Source of the DNA: Eubacterium barkeri
Lineage (GTDB): Bacteria; Bacillota; Clostridia; Eubacteriales; Eubacteriaceae
Length of the DNA: 64,000 bases
NCBI RefSeq assembly: GCF_900107125.1
Contig: NZ_FNOU01000007.1
Coordinates: forward strand, 1 to 64,000
Direction: 5' to 3'
Shown here: positions 50,359 to 59,311 of the stretch, one piece after another
How the letters are laid out: each line of letters opens with the position of its first letter
Position numbering within the stretch: the stretch's first letter is position 1
The notes under the pieces: generated by a model
What the model was told of the DNA's origin: nothing
The model's database searches: none
What the model saw: only the letters and a program-made list of their open reading frames with translations
Position numbers and translations under genes: made by a program

Positions 50359-52266
50359 CTAGATTCCTAATTTGACACGCTTGTCTTCGATATCTTCCAT
50401 GATCAAATCAACCATCTTCATCGGATCGGTTTCAAAGACAAAACCAGCTCCCGTGTATTCTTTCAGGCCTTCGCTCATTTCCTTCATGAAATTGGGGCTA
50501 CCAGCCACATAGGGGGTGACACCCAGGTAGGTATTCAGTCCAGAAGCAACCACATAGGATGCGATAGCAACGGCTTTTTCAGACATATATTCAGGAGCAG
50601 CCCCAACAACAGGCAGTTCACAGACATCAATGCCGCGTTCGTTGGCACATTGATTGACTAAATCCAGAATTCGGCTGTTATCCACGCAGGAACCTAAATG
50701 CAGTACAGGTGGGATATGAGCACGTTCGCAAGCTTCACGCAACCCACGGCCACAAAGATCCTTCGCTTCATAAGTCAAAAGACCAGCTTTAGCAGCTGCC
50801 TGAGCCGCACATCCTGTCACAACGACAACCACGTCCCGCTTAATAAGCTCTTTGATTAAGGTGATGTGGGCCAGGTCATGTTCCTGTTTCGGGTTGTTAC
50901 ATCCGACCACACCAGCAGCACCACGGAGGACACCAGCCCAAATCAGGTCTGTGAGAGGCTTAAAAGTTCCAGTAACATCGGTCTGGGAGTTCACCACGCG
51001 GTCTAAGGCACTGATGGTAGTTTCTACTGAATAACCGACGATGGTATCTGATTTTAGTTCAGGAATGCTAACCTTTGAGGCATCCCGGTTTTTAAAGTTC
51101 ATGACTGCAGTTTTAATGACTTCGTTTGCCACTGCCATGGGATCTTCTTCGTTAAATTCAATATACATATCTCCGGCGATATGGGCCTTCTGAGAAGTAG
51201 AGATAAAACGGGTATGGTAGGATTTTGCTAATTCTGGCAATGCCGGGAAAATACATTGCACGTCAACAACAATTGCTTCCATAGCCCCAGTTAAAATTGC
51301 CATTTCCTGCTGGTAAAAGTTCCCTGCGATTCGGATACCATGACGCATGGTCATTTCATTACCAGTACAGCACATCCCAACAATGTTGATACCATCGGCA
51401 CCTTGTTCTTTTGCCATTTCGATGAATTCTGGGTTTTTGGACGCCACAGCCACCATTTCTGCCAGATTTGGGTCATGTCCATGAATCATGACGTTGACCA
51501 TGTTTTCTTCAATAACTCCAAGGTTGGCCTGAGAAGCACGTTCGGTGGGAACACCATACATAATATCTGAGAATTCAGTTCCAATCATAGAGCCGCCCCA
51601 GCCATCTGCCATCCCGGTACGCAGGGCGCGTCTTAAGATGGATTTATAATCCGATGCACAACCCATATGGGTCGAGTGCATCAGGGTAACCACTTCCTGG
51701 TCAATGGCACGAGGTGCCAGACGTTCGTCGTTCCAAATCTTTTGACGGGCTTCCGGGGCACGTTTTAAGAAATTTTGGGTACCAAAGGGCTTTCCAAATT
51801 CCAACAATGCAACTTCTGCCAATTCATGAGCCAAAGCGTAGGTTTCCTTGGTATCAGCATCTTCGATTCCCCACTCTGCAGCAATTCTGCGCAGCTTACC
51901 TTCTTCACGAATCTTAAAGGGGCCTTCTGCGGAGGAATTGTGCATGGCATGAACGATATCCCGGGCATGGTCAGAGTGGGCAGAAGTCCCCCCGCAGACC
52001 ATACGGGCAAAGTTACGAGCAACGATGGTATCGCGGTCTGCGCCACAAATCCCACGTTGTGCGCCTTTGTCTTCGGTCATCCCAACCCGGCAGGGTCCCA
52101 TGACACAAATTCGGCAGCAGATCCCATTTTCACCAAAACCACACTGGGCCTTTAAGGCTTTCCGGCGGTCCCACATGGTTTCAGCGCCATCCTTTTCGGC
52201 CTTTTCTAATAAAGCTTCAGCTATCTGGTCAAATTCCAATAACTTACTGGCCATCTCATTTGACAT
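50359..52266 (-). CDS. acsA: Carbon monoxide dehydrogenase catalytic subunit
   Basis: A 635-residue Ni-Fe CODH reducing CO2 to CO for ACS. N-terminal cysteines for clusters D and B are in CGFGENGICCRICVMGPC and GICG. C-cluster ligands appear in HGHDPNLAE, GMCCTGNEM, VDVQCIFP, NPKQEHDLAH, VTGCAAQA and LGSCVDNSRI. It forms the complex with AcsB. ATG 52266 follows AAGGAG. A 130-bp gap with a strong hairpin separates it from acsE, suggesting separate control of its mRNA. Confidence 0.96.
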   Translation of the reverse strand: MSNEMASKLLEFDQIAEALLEKAEKDGAETMWDRRKALKAQCGFGENGICCRICVMGPCRVGMTEDKGAQRGICGADRDTIVARNFARMVCGGTSAHSDHARDIVHAMHNSSAEGPFKIREEGKLRRIAAEWGIEDADTKETYALAHELAEVALLEFGKPFGTQNFLKRAPEARQKIWNDERLAPRAIDQEVVTLMHSTHMGCASDYKSILRRALRTGMADGWGGSMIGTEFSDIMYGVPTERASQANLGVIEENMVNVMIHGHDPNLAEMVAVASKNPEFIEMAKEQGADGINIVGMCCTGNEMTMRHGIRIAGNFYQQEMAILTGAMEAIVVDVQCIFPALPELAKSYHTRFISTSQKAHIAGDMYIEFNEEDPMAVANEVIKTAVMNFKNRDASKVSIPELKSDTIVGYSVETTISALDRVVNSQTDVTGTFKPLTDLIWAGVLRGAAGVVGCNNPKQEHDLAHITLIKELIKRDVVVVVTGCAAQAAAKAGLLTYEAKDLCGRGLREACERAHIPPVLHLGSCVDNSRILDLVNQCANERGIDVCELPVVGAAPEYMSEKAVAIASYVVASGLNTYLGVTPYVAGSPNFMKEMSEGLKEYTGAGFVFETDPMKMVDLIMEDIEDKRVKLGI

Positions 52267-52289
52267 ATTTTATCTCCTTCATTCTTCTG

Positions 52290-52318
52290 TTTTCAAACAG
52301 TTAAAAATTTGCTATAAT
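52290..52318 (+). promoter_or_regulatory. Promoter-like sequence on the strand opposite the acs operon
   Basis: Plus strand TTTTCA (52290-52295), 17 bp, TG-C-TATAAT (TATAAT at 52313-52318), pointing rightward into the hairpin at 52334-52377. Confidence 0.4.
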
Positions 52319-52333
52319 AGATGTGTTCTCTCT

Positions 52334-52377
52334 GAGCGTCTTTGCACCGGCATTTCGATGCCCTCGCGAAGACGCTC
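52334..52377. other. Strong hairpin in the acsE-acsA gap; possible short antisense RNA
   Basis: GAGCGTCTT pairs with AAGACGCTC (9 bp), and inside it GGCAT-TTCG-ATGCC. On the plus strand the tail TATTCTATTTT is T-rich, so the promoter at 52290-52318 could make a ~65-nt terminated RNA. On the minus strand there is no T tail, so in the operon mRNA the hairpin would more likely protect or process ends than terminate. Confidence 0.5.
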
Positions 52378-52396
52378 TATTCTATTTTAGCTAAAA

Positions 52397-53182
52397 TTAC
52401 AATTCTAAAACGGAATCCGCATACAGGATTTCATTCTTAATGATATCGCAAGCCTTGATGGTTTCCATCAATCGCTTGTCGCAGGGATTGATGATCGCAG
52501 AGGATAAACCACACTGCATAGCCATGGCCATGATCGCGCTATCCAAAATGGGACGAATATGTTTGGGAGCACCATTGGAGTTATTGCTTAAGCCTCCGGT
52601 GGTCAGCAGACCCATCTCGGTAATCATACTGATACATTCTAAAATATCCATCTGCTTATCCTGCATTCCCTTGACCACCAGGAACAGGGGATCAAAGAGC
52701 ATGTCTGTGGGCTCCATACCGTGTTCCATGCCTCGTTCGAGAAGCTCAGAGCAATAGGCAATCCGTTCATCATTATCACCAGGAACACCTTCTTTAGAGC
52801 ACAGGCAGATACACATGGCATCATTGGCAGCTGCCAGATCTAAGTAACCAATCCGTTCGCCAGCATCCGCTGAGTTAACCATAGGCTTCCCAACACTGCG
52901 GTCATAAACCTGGATACCTGCTTCAATGGCTTTCATGTTAGCGGTGTCCAATGCCAACGGCACATTATTGAAGTTTTCCTGGAGGAGCTTGACGCCCCAC
53001 TGCATCAGTTCTTCCCCATCTTTTTCAGCCGGCCCAATATTCAGATCCAAATAATCTGCACCAGCATCCAGTTGTTCCTTTGCACGAGCCAGAATTGGTT
53101 CAGGGTTACGTTCTTCAAAAGCTTTTCGAATTACCGGTGAGATACAGTGAATCCGTTCACCAATTACCATAAATTTAGACAT
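52397..53182 (-). CDS. acsE: Methyltetrahydrofolate:corrinoid/iron-sulfur protein methyltransferase
   Basis: A 261-residue TIM-barrel pterin-binding (DHPS-like) enzyme moving the methyl of CH3-THF to cob(I)alamin of AcsCD. MVIGERIHCISPV, GADYLDLNIGPAEKDGEELM, VPLALDTANMKAIEAG, NSADAGERI, DMLFDPLFLVVKG and TTGGLSNNSNGAP mark substrate and pterin sites. It lies between structured gaps of 117 bp (to acsC) and 130 bp (to acsA). Confidence 0.96.
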   Translation of the reverse strand: MSKFMVIGERIHCISPVIRKAFEERNPEPILARAKEQLDAGADYLDLNIGPAEKDGEELMQWGVKLLQENFNNVPLALDTANMKAIEAGIQVYDRSVGKPMVNSADAGERIGYLDLAAANDAMCICLCSKEGVPGDNDERIAYCSELLERGMEHGMEPTDMLFDPLFLVVKGMQDKQMDILECISMITEMGLLTTGGLSNNSNGAPKHIRPILDSAIMAMAMQCGLSSAIINPCDKRLMETIKACDIIKNEILYADSVLEL

Positions 53183-53218
53183 AGGAGTCTCCTTTCACGC
53201 TTTCAACATTTATTCACA

Positions 53219-53255
53219 GGAGCACTTCCTCCATTCTTCAAGGGGAAAGCGCTCC
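53219..53255 (-). other. Hairpin in the acsC-acsE gap
   Basis: Minus strand GGAGCGCTTTCC and GGAGGAAGTGCTCC can pair into a ~12-bp imperfect stem with an ~11-nt loop; no T run follows. Probably an mRNA processing or stability element inside the operon. Confidence 0.5.
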
Positions 53256-53299
53256 TCCAGCCAGAATTCATTCCGACTTTGAATGCTACTCTGTGCTTT

Positions 53300-54646
53300 C
53301 TAGCTAATGCCGCAAAGATCCCGCATAAACTTAGGAACCTGCATGGCTTCGGTCGGTCCAACAATGACTTCCCAATCCGGCAGTTTTTCAGCAACATCCC
53401 CTTGGAGGACAGCTACCTTCCCTGGCAGGATGAGCTTTCTGCTCTTAGTTTTTGCTTCAATGCCAGATTCTTTGACGAAATCAGCAATGGTTCCTGCACC
53501 AAATTTACCAGCTGCCCAGGCGGTCAGAACAGAGTATCCACCAGCATCGGGAATAATCAGATAAGATGGCACCTTGGAGCGTTCGATTTCGCCTGAAACC
53601 ACGAAGTAGGATAATGCAAAGTCAACGGTAACGAGGACTGGTGCGTTATCATCAGGCTTATTGTATTCATAGATCGCGGGTTCAACACGCATTGGCTTCT
53701 GAGGATCAGTGAAGATATTCTGGCGCAGGCCGAACAGTGGCAGAGCCTGGGCATAATCAATATCATTCATGACGATAACGGAGCCATAACGCATGATGAA
53801 AGCAGAAGCCAGAGCCACTTCCATTTCAGAGCTCTTTGCCAGCTTATTAACAAAGACGATGGATGGATAACCGAAGGTCCGGTCGTCCCCCTTCAGGGCA
53901 TTGGTCCGGATGGTTACAGCATTTTGATAGGCATCCTTAATGGAGGTTTCACCCACATTCAGGATTAATTCCTTGTAACCGGCCTTTTCGATTTTTTCCA
54001 CCGTGTCGTGGAGGGCTTCAATGCTGTCCGCTGTCACACCTAGAACGACACCAGCTTCCTTTGCAACAGCAGCCATGGCTTCAGCGTTATCTACGTTGGC
54101 AGCCATGAGAATCCCCTTGACGGGTGCGATGGCAGCAGCCGCTTCCTTAGCCACATCTGCATCTTCGACAACGGCGATGGGTACACGGCCGAGTTCAACA
54201 GCCTTTGCAATGAGGGATAAGAACTTGTCTTTATCGCCTGCGTAGCGGACCGCAACCATTTCAGCGAACATCATTTCGCTGATTCGATCGTATTTTACGC
54301 TTTCTAAATGAGCAATCTTTGCTGCAATGACGTCATCAGCGTCGGCATCAGAGAGTTCTACAGCCATGAGGGCTTTGTTGTTGTAGGTTTTTTCGTGACG
54401 GAAAAGTACCGTTTCGCCACCGAGGGTATATTCTGTTCCACCAGTACCTACCTTGATGGTTTTCATAGGAGGTGCTGTGGCTTCGGAAAGGACTGCCTTG
54501 GCATCGTCTGAAATATAAGGACATTTTTCCAATTCAGCAGCGCCAGCGGCCACCTTCATTGAGAATGCCATACAGGTCGGGAATCCACATTCCTTACAAT
54601 TCTTTTTGGGAGTTAATTTGAAAATATCTAATCCTTTTACTGCCAT
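53300..54646 (-). CDS. acsC: Corrinoid/iron-sulfur protein large subunit
   Basis: A 448-residue subunit carrying a [4Fe-4S] cluster and the corrinoid-binding C-terminal domain. The N-terminal ligand set is KNCKECGFPTCMAFSMKVAAGAAELEKC (shown here in part: C-x2-CGxPTCxxF...C). The middle is a TIM barrel and the C-terminal ~110 residues are the B12 domain (VPSYLIIPDAGGYSVLTAWAAGK). It carries the methyl group between AcsE and AcsB. Confidence 0.95.
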   Translation of the reverse strand: MAVKGLDIFKLTPKKNCKECGFPTCMAFSMKVAAGAAELEKCPYISDDAKAVLSEATAPPMKTIKVGTGGTEYTLGGETVLFRHEKTYNNKALMAVELSDADADDVIAAKIAHLESVKYDRISEMMFAEMVAVRYAGDKDKFLSLIAKAVELGRVPIAVVEDADVAKEAAAAIAPVKGILMAANVDNAEAMAAVAKEAGVVLGVTADSIEALHDTVEKIEKAGYKELILNVGETSIKDAYQNAVTIRTNALKGDDRTFGYPSIVFVNKLAKSSEMEVALASAFIMRYGSVIVMNDIDYAQALPLFGLRQNIFTDPQKPMRVEPAIYEYNKPDDNAPVLVTVDFALSYFVVSGEIERSKVPSYLIIPDAGGYSVLTAWAAGKFGAGTIADFVKESGIEAKTKSRKLILPGKVAVLQGDVAEKLPDWEVIVGPTEAMQVPKFMRDLCGIS

Positions 54647-54664
54647 TTTAGTACGCCGCCTTTC

Positions 54665-55600
54665 CTAACCAACTAATTCCTTGACGAAATCCAAAGCAAC
54701 TGCTGCGGACTTGGGATGTCTGACGACGACCGCATTACTGCCTCCAATCAGGCAGGCAGCCACAGTAGAAACTTCCATATCGATGCCGCGGGTTTCCTGG
54801 CTTCCCCATTCCGGAGCTTCCTCTTCGGTAAACACGGCTTCCTTTACGCCCCAGGCATCATCGGCTACATTGGTGATGATGGGCATCTGGAGGGAATCAT
54901 CATTTTGGCCTAGAGCAGCCAGACGAATGCGGTCCATGGTTGATGCAACATATTCAAAACCGTAACCTACAGCAGCTGAACCGATATCCATAACCATGTT
55001 ATCTTTATTCACGCCCAGTTGGTCCATGAGGATGTTCAACTGTTTAGCCAGGTTGATATCCACGGCAGATTCACCTGAAACCTTGTTGCCATCCGCATTG
55101 GCTTCGATTCCGATTGTTTTATAGTTATCTTCCACAGCAGAGAATAAAATGACATTCTTATTCATTAATGCCTGGGAGATTTTGCTCAATAGCTCACTGT
55201 CCTTTTCAGCATTTTTACAACCACCAATAATAAGGGGCAGATCCACAGCAGCTTCAACAGCGACTGCAATCTCAACGCATTCATCAACCGGACGATTCGC
55301 ACCATTGGGGTCCGCACTGCTAAATTTCAATTCGATAAATTGAGCATCGGTATTGGCTTCGATGTACTTGGCCCATTCCACTGGGTCCTTCATCACATCA
55401 CCGTACAGATCCTTCAGACAGGGTTCCCAATCCTCCGGATATGAATCGGTAATTTCAATTCCCACTGCTGGTGCATGCCCAGCATCGTCCAGGAACATCA
55501 GGCCCTTTTCCCCACCGATGGTGATGGCTTTTTCGCCTGTCCCCAGGACACACTCGTTGATACTGCCACTGAATTTCTGCTTTGTCATTTTAAATGGCAT
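54665..55600 (-). CDS. acsD: Corrinoid/iron-sulfur protein small subunit
   Basis: A 311-residue TIM-barrel partner of AcsC. ITIGGEKGLMFLDDAGHAPAVGIEI, LPLIIGGCKNAEKDSELL, NMVMDIGSAAVGYGFEY and EEEAPEWGSQETRGIDME. ATG 55600 is chosen because GAGGAGG lies eight bases upstream; TTG at 55606 is too close to it. An A/T-rich 87-bp gap with TATAAT-like words precedes it, so an internal promoter is possible. Confidence 0.95.
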   Translation of the reverse strand: MPFKMTKQKFSGSINECVLGTGEKAITIGGEKGLMFLDDAGHAPAVGIEITDSYPEDWEPCLKDLYGDVMKDPVEWAKYIEANTDAQFIELKFSSADPNGANRPVDECVEIAVAVEAAVDLPLIIGGCKNAEKDSELLSKISQALMNKNVILFSAVEDNYKTIGIEANADGNKVSGESAVDINLAKQLNILMDQLGVNKDNMVMDIGSAAVGYGFEYVASTMDRIRLAALGQNDDSLQMPIITNVADDAWGVKEAVFTEEEAPEWGSQETRGIDMEVSTVAACLIGGSNAVVVRHPKSAAVALDFVKELVG

Positions 55601-55687
55601 TTCCAAAACCTCCTCTAAACCTCTTTGAATTTTATAATAAATATAAATAAATTATATTGATATAAACAGATTAAACTTTATACCCTA

Positions 55688-56332
55688 TTATTTTGTATAA
55701 GCCTTCAGCTCACTGATAAAAACATCGCCAACCACTGCCAAATCCTCGGCATCAAAGGCAGTTAAAACATTTTCATCAAAGAGCACCTGGGCTTCCGGCG
55801 GAAACTCCTCATCGGCCAGCCACAAAATCGCGGTAACATACCGATTTCCAATAAACCGGAATCGGTAGGCCAAATCCCCTCCTTTTACCAGCTCTGCACC
55901 GACAGCCGCCATGGCCTTTTTAAAACCTCCTGGGTTGTGTCCGAAACTGAAGGCCAAACGTTTAAGGCAGCGGCCTTCAAATGTTTTAAAATAATGGTTC
56001 CCACCGGATATATCCCGGTAAGCAATATTAGCACCTGTGGGTTCCATGGGCTTCGCATTTTCCAAATACCGCAGGATCAGCGTCATCATGTGCATATCCT
56101 GGCATTCGGTGCCATCCTCCATGGTAATTATCCCCTTTGGGTAGCTGACAAAATAGTGTTTTCCCATAAGCACGACATCAAAGGATTTTTCAGCTTCATC
56201 ATATGGACAGCTGCTTCCCGCTGCCATTTCCTGTGGGTCATGCTGACCGAGTAAGCTTCGGTAATGCTCCAGGGGAACCTTATCCTTACGGTGCTCTTCA
56301 ACAGCTTCGAGAATTGCCTTACGATCGATCAT
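55688..56332 (-). CDS. DUF3786 protein of the acs operon
   Basis: A 214-residue protein with DUF3786 features: CPYDEAEKSFDVVLMGKHYFVSYPKG, LILRYLENA, GGNHYFKTFEGRCLKRLAFSFG and RFIGNRYVTAILWLADEEFPPEAQVLFDENV. The family occurs with CODH/ACS genes in acetogens, but no role is established. ATGA overlap with acsV indicates coupled translation. The one clear Cys-Pro and two other Cys do not make an obvious Fe-S motif. Confidence 0.85.
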   Translation of the reverse strand: MIDRKAILEAVEEHRKDKVPLEHYRSLLGQHDPQEMAAGSSCPYDEAEKSFDVVLMGKHYFVSYPKGIITMEDGTECQDMHMMTLILRYLENAKPMEPTGANIAYRDISGGNHYFKTFEGRCLKRLAFSFGHNPGGFKKAMAAVGAELVKGGDLAYRFRFIGNRYVTAILWLADEEFPPEAQVLFDENVLTAFDAEDLAVVGDVFISELKAYTK

Positions 56333-58281
56333 CCCATCCCCCCTTGATTTAAACTTGGAAACAGGGTTTTATCCGTATGGGGAATGAAGCAGGCTGAAAT
56401 AAATTCATCCATATACCCCGGATGGGCACTTAATTCCACATAGGTCATATTATCGGCGATACTTTCGATTTTCTCCTTTGCCTCTGCTAAGGTCAAGGCA
56501 AGGTAGGAGCCCTGAATAGAACTGTTTCCAATGAAGTAGTACTTTTCCTCTTCAATGTCCGGCAGCATCCCCAGCGCAATGGCGTTGTGGATATTGAGAT
56601 TGGTCCCAATCCCACCGGCCACGTAGATATTGGACAATATCTCCACCGGCATATCCATTGTTTTAAGCAGGGTATTGATGGCTGAGAATACGGCTCCCTT
56701 GGCTTTAATAAAGCTATCGATATCCACCTCCGTCAAGTAAATATCCCGGGCTGCGCCGTCCAAATCCTTGGACAATAACAGATACCGCCCGATGTCATAA
56801 TCATCGAAGGCAATCCGGGGAGTACTGAATTCCCGGGGCATCCGTCCCTTCCCATCGATGAGTCCCACGCGCTTCAGCTCGCAAATTAAATCGATGATAC
56901 CCGAACCACAAATTCCCGCCACCGTCTTTTCATCGCCGATGGTATGAAAATCCGCTTTATAGGAGGTGTCGTCAATGTGGACCGTTTCAATGGCTCCCGG
57001 TACTGCCCGGGTTCCACAGCTGATCTCTCCCCCTTCAAAGGCCGGCCCGGCAGAGCAGGCACAGGTCATCATAAAGTCCTGATTCCCAAAGACGATTTCA
57101 CCATTGGTGCCCAAATCCACCAGCATGGTAAAGTCCTCCTGGAGCCACAGGGGCACGGCGAAAACGCCAGTGGTAATATCGCCACCTACATAACTGGCGA
57201 CGGAGGGAGCCAGGTAGATCCGCCCCTCGGCATTAATATTGATCCCTAAATCCATGGCTGCCAGTTCGTTTACCCGGCAAACTCCTGGAATAAAGGGCTC
57301 CTGTCTTAGGTAGTCCGGGTTTACCCCCAGAAGCAGCTGAACCATGGTCGTGTTCCCAGCCGCACAAATGGTGTAAATATCCGTGGGACGAATCCCCGTA
57401 GCCAGGACAATTTGTTCGATTAAGGGGTTGATGGTTTCATCCACCACCGCCGCCCGAAGTTTTTCAAGACCCCCTGGCTTTAATGAATACACAATCCGGT
57501 TAATGACATCACCGCCATATTTCACCTGGGCATTCCCCATGGATGCCTTTGCCACAATTTCATTGCTGTCCATATCCACCAGACAGGCAGAAACAGAGGT
57601 GGTTCCAATGTCTAAGGCAATGCCGTAGAGCTGTCGTGCATCGGTAAAAGGGACGGCTACATCCAGTATTTCCGCAGTTTCCCCATTATTGAGATACACC
57701 ACCTTGACCTTGAAGTCCTCAACTCTGAGAATATCCGGCAGCTTACGCATGACGGAAAGGCTCATGTGGATATCTGCAAATCCCAGGGTCTGGGAAAAAT
57801 AACGCCACAGGCGTGTTTTGTCGTCTACATTGTCGTCTAAATCCGGCTTTGGAAGGGTGATGATCTCACAACACAGCCGGTTATCGTCCGTCATCCCCAT
57901 TTGAATGAGCTTTTTTCGGACGTATCGAATATTTTTATTTTCACTGGCCGATAAATCGGTAATTTGCATTTTATTTTGGAAGGAGGATGCCAAATCGGGC
58001 ACCTCGATAACCAAATCCGATAAAGCATGGCACTGGCAAGCCAGTACATAGCCATCTGCCACAGCCTCTTCCTCCAGGCGTTCACTGGAATTTCCCCCAA
58101 CCTCGCCAGACAGGATACGCACCTTGCATTTTCCACAGGTTCCATTGCCATTACAAGGTGAATCAATCATCACACCGGCCTGTCGGGCCGCATCTATGAT
58201 GAGCTCACCATCTCCAGCAATGTATTCCACCCTGCGTTTTCCCTTGATTTCAAATGCGATGTGATGCATCGGTCTACTCAA
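56329..58281 (-). CDS. acsV: Corrinoid activation/regeneration protein (ASKHA ATPase with [2Fe-2S] domain)
   Basis: A 650-residue reductive activator. The N-terminal ferredoxin domain (~1-95) binds [2Fe-2S] through CNGNGTCGKC and LACQC. A linker region follows to ~210, and then an actin-like ATPase (DUF4445) with GIALDIGTTSVSACLVD, CAAGNTTMVQLLLG, VDLGTNGEIVFG and YVAGGIGTNLNIHNAIALG. It uses ATP to drive reduction of inactive Co(II) in AcsCD back to Co(I). It overlaps cooC by 8 bp and DUF3786 by 4. Confidence 0.94.
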   Translation of the reverse strand: MSRPMHHIAFEIKGKRRVEYIAGDGELIIDAARQAGVMIDSPCNGNGTCGKCKVRILSGEVGGNSSERLEEEAVADGYVLACQCHALSDLVIEVPDLASSFQNKMQITDLSASENKNIRYVRKKLIQMGMTDDNRLCCEIITLPKPDLDDNVDDKTRLWRYFSQTLGFADIHMSLSVMRKLPDILRVEDFKVKVVYLNNGETAEILDVAVPFTDARQLYGIALDIGTTSVSACLVDMDSNEIVAKASMGNAQVKYGGDVINRIVYSLKPGGLEKLRAAVVDETINPLIEQIVLATGIRPTDIYTICAAGNTTMVQLLLGVNPDYLRQEPFIPGVCRVNELAAMDLGININAEGRIYLAPSVASYVGGDITTGVFAVPLWLQEDFTMLVDLGTNGEIVFGNQDFMMTCACSAGPAFEGGEISCGTRAVPGAIETVHIDDTSYKADFHTIGDEKTVAGICGSGIIDLICELKRVGLIDGKGRMPREFSTPRIAFDDYDIGRYLLLSKDLDGAARDIYLTEVDIDSFIKAKGAVFSAINTLLKTMDMPVEILSNIYVAGGIGTNLNIHNAIALGMLPDIEEEKYYFIGNSSIQGSYLALTLAEAKEKIESIADNMTYVELSAHPGYMDEFISACFIPHTDKTLFPSLNQGGMG

Positions 58282-59044
58282 TTCCCAGGGAATCTAAGAC
58301 ACTGATAATTTTCGCTTTAGCTGGATTGTCCTCTGGCAATTCCACCAAAGGCTTGCCATAAGCATCGAATTCGAAAACATCGGTATCCATCGGAATAACA
58401 CCAGCCAAATCCAGCCCTAATCGTTTTATTTCCTCTGCTGTCCCAGCATTTAATTCTCCACCTGGCGCACGATTGACAATCAACTTAATCACGGGAATCT
58501 TGAGGCCTAATTCTTCGGCTAAATCCCGAATACGTGCCACGGCCTGAATCCCACGGCGGGAGCTATCGGACACCAAAAGCAGCATATCCATCCGACCCAT
58601 GGTTCCTCGGCTGATATGCTCCATTCCTGCTTCATTATCCATAATGACATAGTCGTAATTTTTTGATAAGTCATCGACCTGGGCCTTGAGCATCCCATTA
58701 ACATAGCAATAACAGCCCTCACCCTGTCCACGTCCCATAACGAGAAGATCAAATCCTTTACCTTCCACAATCGCCTGGTTAAGACGTAACTTCAAAAAAT
58801 CCGCCTTGGTAATCCCTGCAGGCAGTGGCTGCCCATCCATGGTAGCATGATTGATTTCTTCCTTAACATGGCCAATGGTAATGGGTTCTTCCAGACCCAA
58901 TACCTCATTCAAATTCGCGTTGGAATCGGCATCCACTGCTAAAACAGGGCCCTTGCCTTTCCCAGCCATATACGTGACCAACATTCCGGTGAGTGTTGTT
59001 TTTCCGACGCCGCCTTTTCCTGCAATCGCAATGTTAAAAGCCAT
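58274..59044 (-). CDS. cooC: CooC-type nickel-insertion ATPase (first copy)
   Basis: A 256-residue ATPase with GKGGVGKTTLTGML, CxC metal site GEGCYCYVNGML, Walker B VIMDNEAGMEHISRGT and VKLIVNR. It matures the Ni-Fe-S cluster of CODH (or ACS). First gene of the acs operon, 113 nt after the predicted transcription start. About as similar to the second copy as paralogues usually are; division of labour unknown. Confidence 0.92.
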   Translation of the reverse strand: MAFNIAIAGKGGVGKTTLTGMLVTYMAGKGKGPVLAVDADSNANLNEVLGLEEPITIGHVKEEINHATMDGQPLPAGITKADFLKLRLNQAIVEGKGFDLLVMGRGQGEGCYCYVNGMLKAQVDDLSKNYDYVIMDNEAGMEHISRGTMGRMDMLLLVSDSSRRGIQAVARIRDLAEELGLKIPVIKLIVNRAPGGELNAGTAEEIKRLGLDLAGVIPMDTDVFEFDAYGKPLVELPEDNPAKAKIISVLDSLGIE

Positions 59045-59132
59045 AGTAATATCCCTTCATTGAAATTCATTTTCAACCCCATCCCCGCTTCAGCAAAGGA
59101 TTTTGTTGTCTGTTCTGCTTAGGATCATTTTA

Positions 59133-59162
59133 AGTATACAACTTGTGTACACATGTATAACT
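59133..59162. promoter_or_regulatory. Probable GntR operator over the acs start site
   Basis: Three GTRTAM hexamers in the same orientation: GTATAC (59134-59139), GTGTAC (59145-59150, centre of palindrome TGTGTACACA) and GTATAA (59155-59160), spaced 11 and 10 bp. GntR-family operators have GT-Nx-AC cores. The block covers the expected start of transcription just downstream of the -10, a repressor position, and the adjacent gene encodes a GntR/UTRA regulator. Confidence 0.6.
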
Positions 59163-59164
59163 AG

Positions 59165-59193
59165 ATTATAAACGCTATGAAAAGGGCTGTCAA
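59165..59193 (-). promoter_or_regulatory. Consensus sigma-A promoter of the acs operon
   Basis: Minus strand TTGACA (59188-59193), exactly 17 bp, TATAAT (59165-59170): a perfect consensus. Predicted start near 59158, leader ~113 nt. Confidence 0.88.
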
Positions 59194-59235
59194 CAGTAGA
59201 TTATAGTAAAATTATGTTTTTCTTTTATCAAGGAA

Positions 59236-59282
59236 TAAAAAGGGACCAAGAAATTCCAATCCTTTCTCGGATCGTCTTTCCC
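59236..59282 (-). terminator. Probable intrinsic terminator of the GntR operon
   Basis: Minus strand GGGA...TCCC outer stem with inner AAGA/TCTT and ATCC/GGAT, then TTTTTATT. Imperfect but well placed, 30 bp after the GntR stop and upstream of the acs promoter. Confidence 0.55.
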
Positions 59283-59311
59283 TGGCCCTGTTCAAATGCC
59301 TGTATTTCCAA

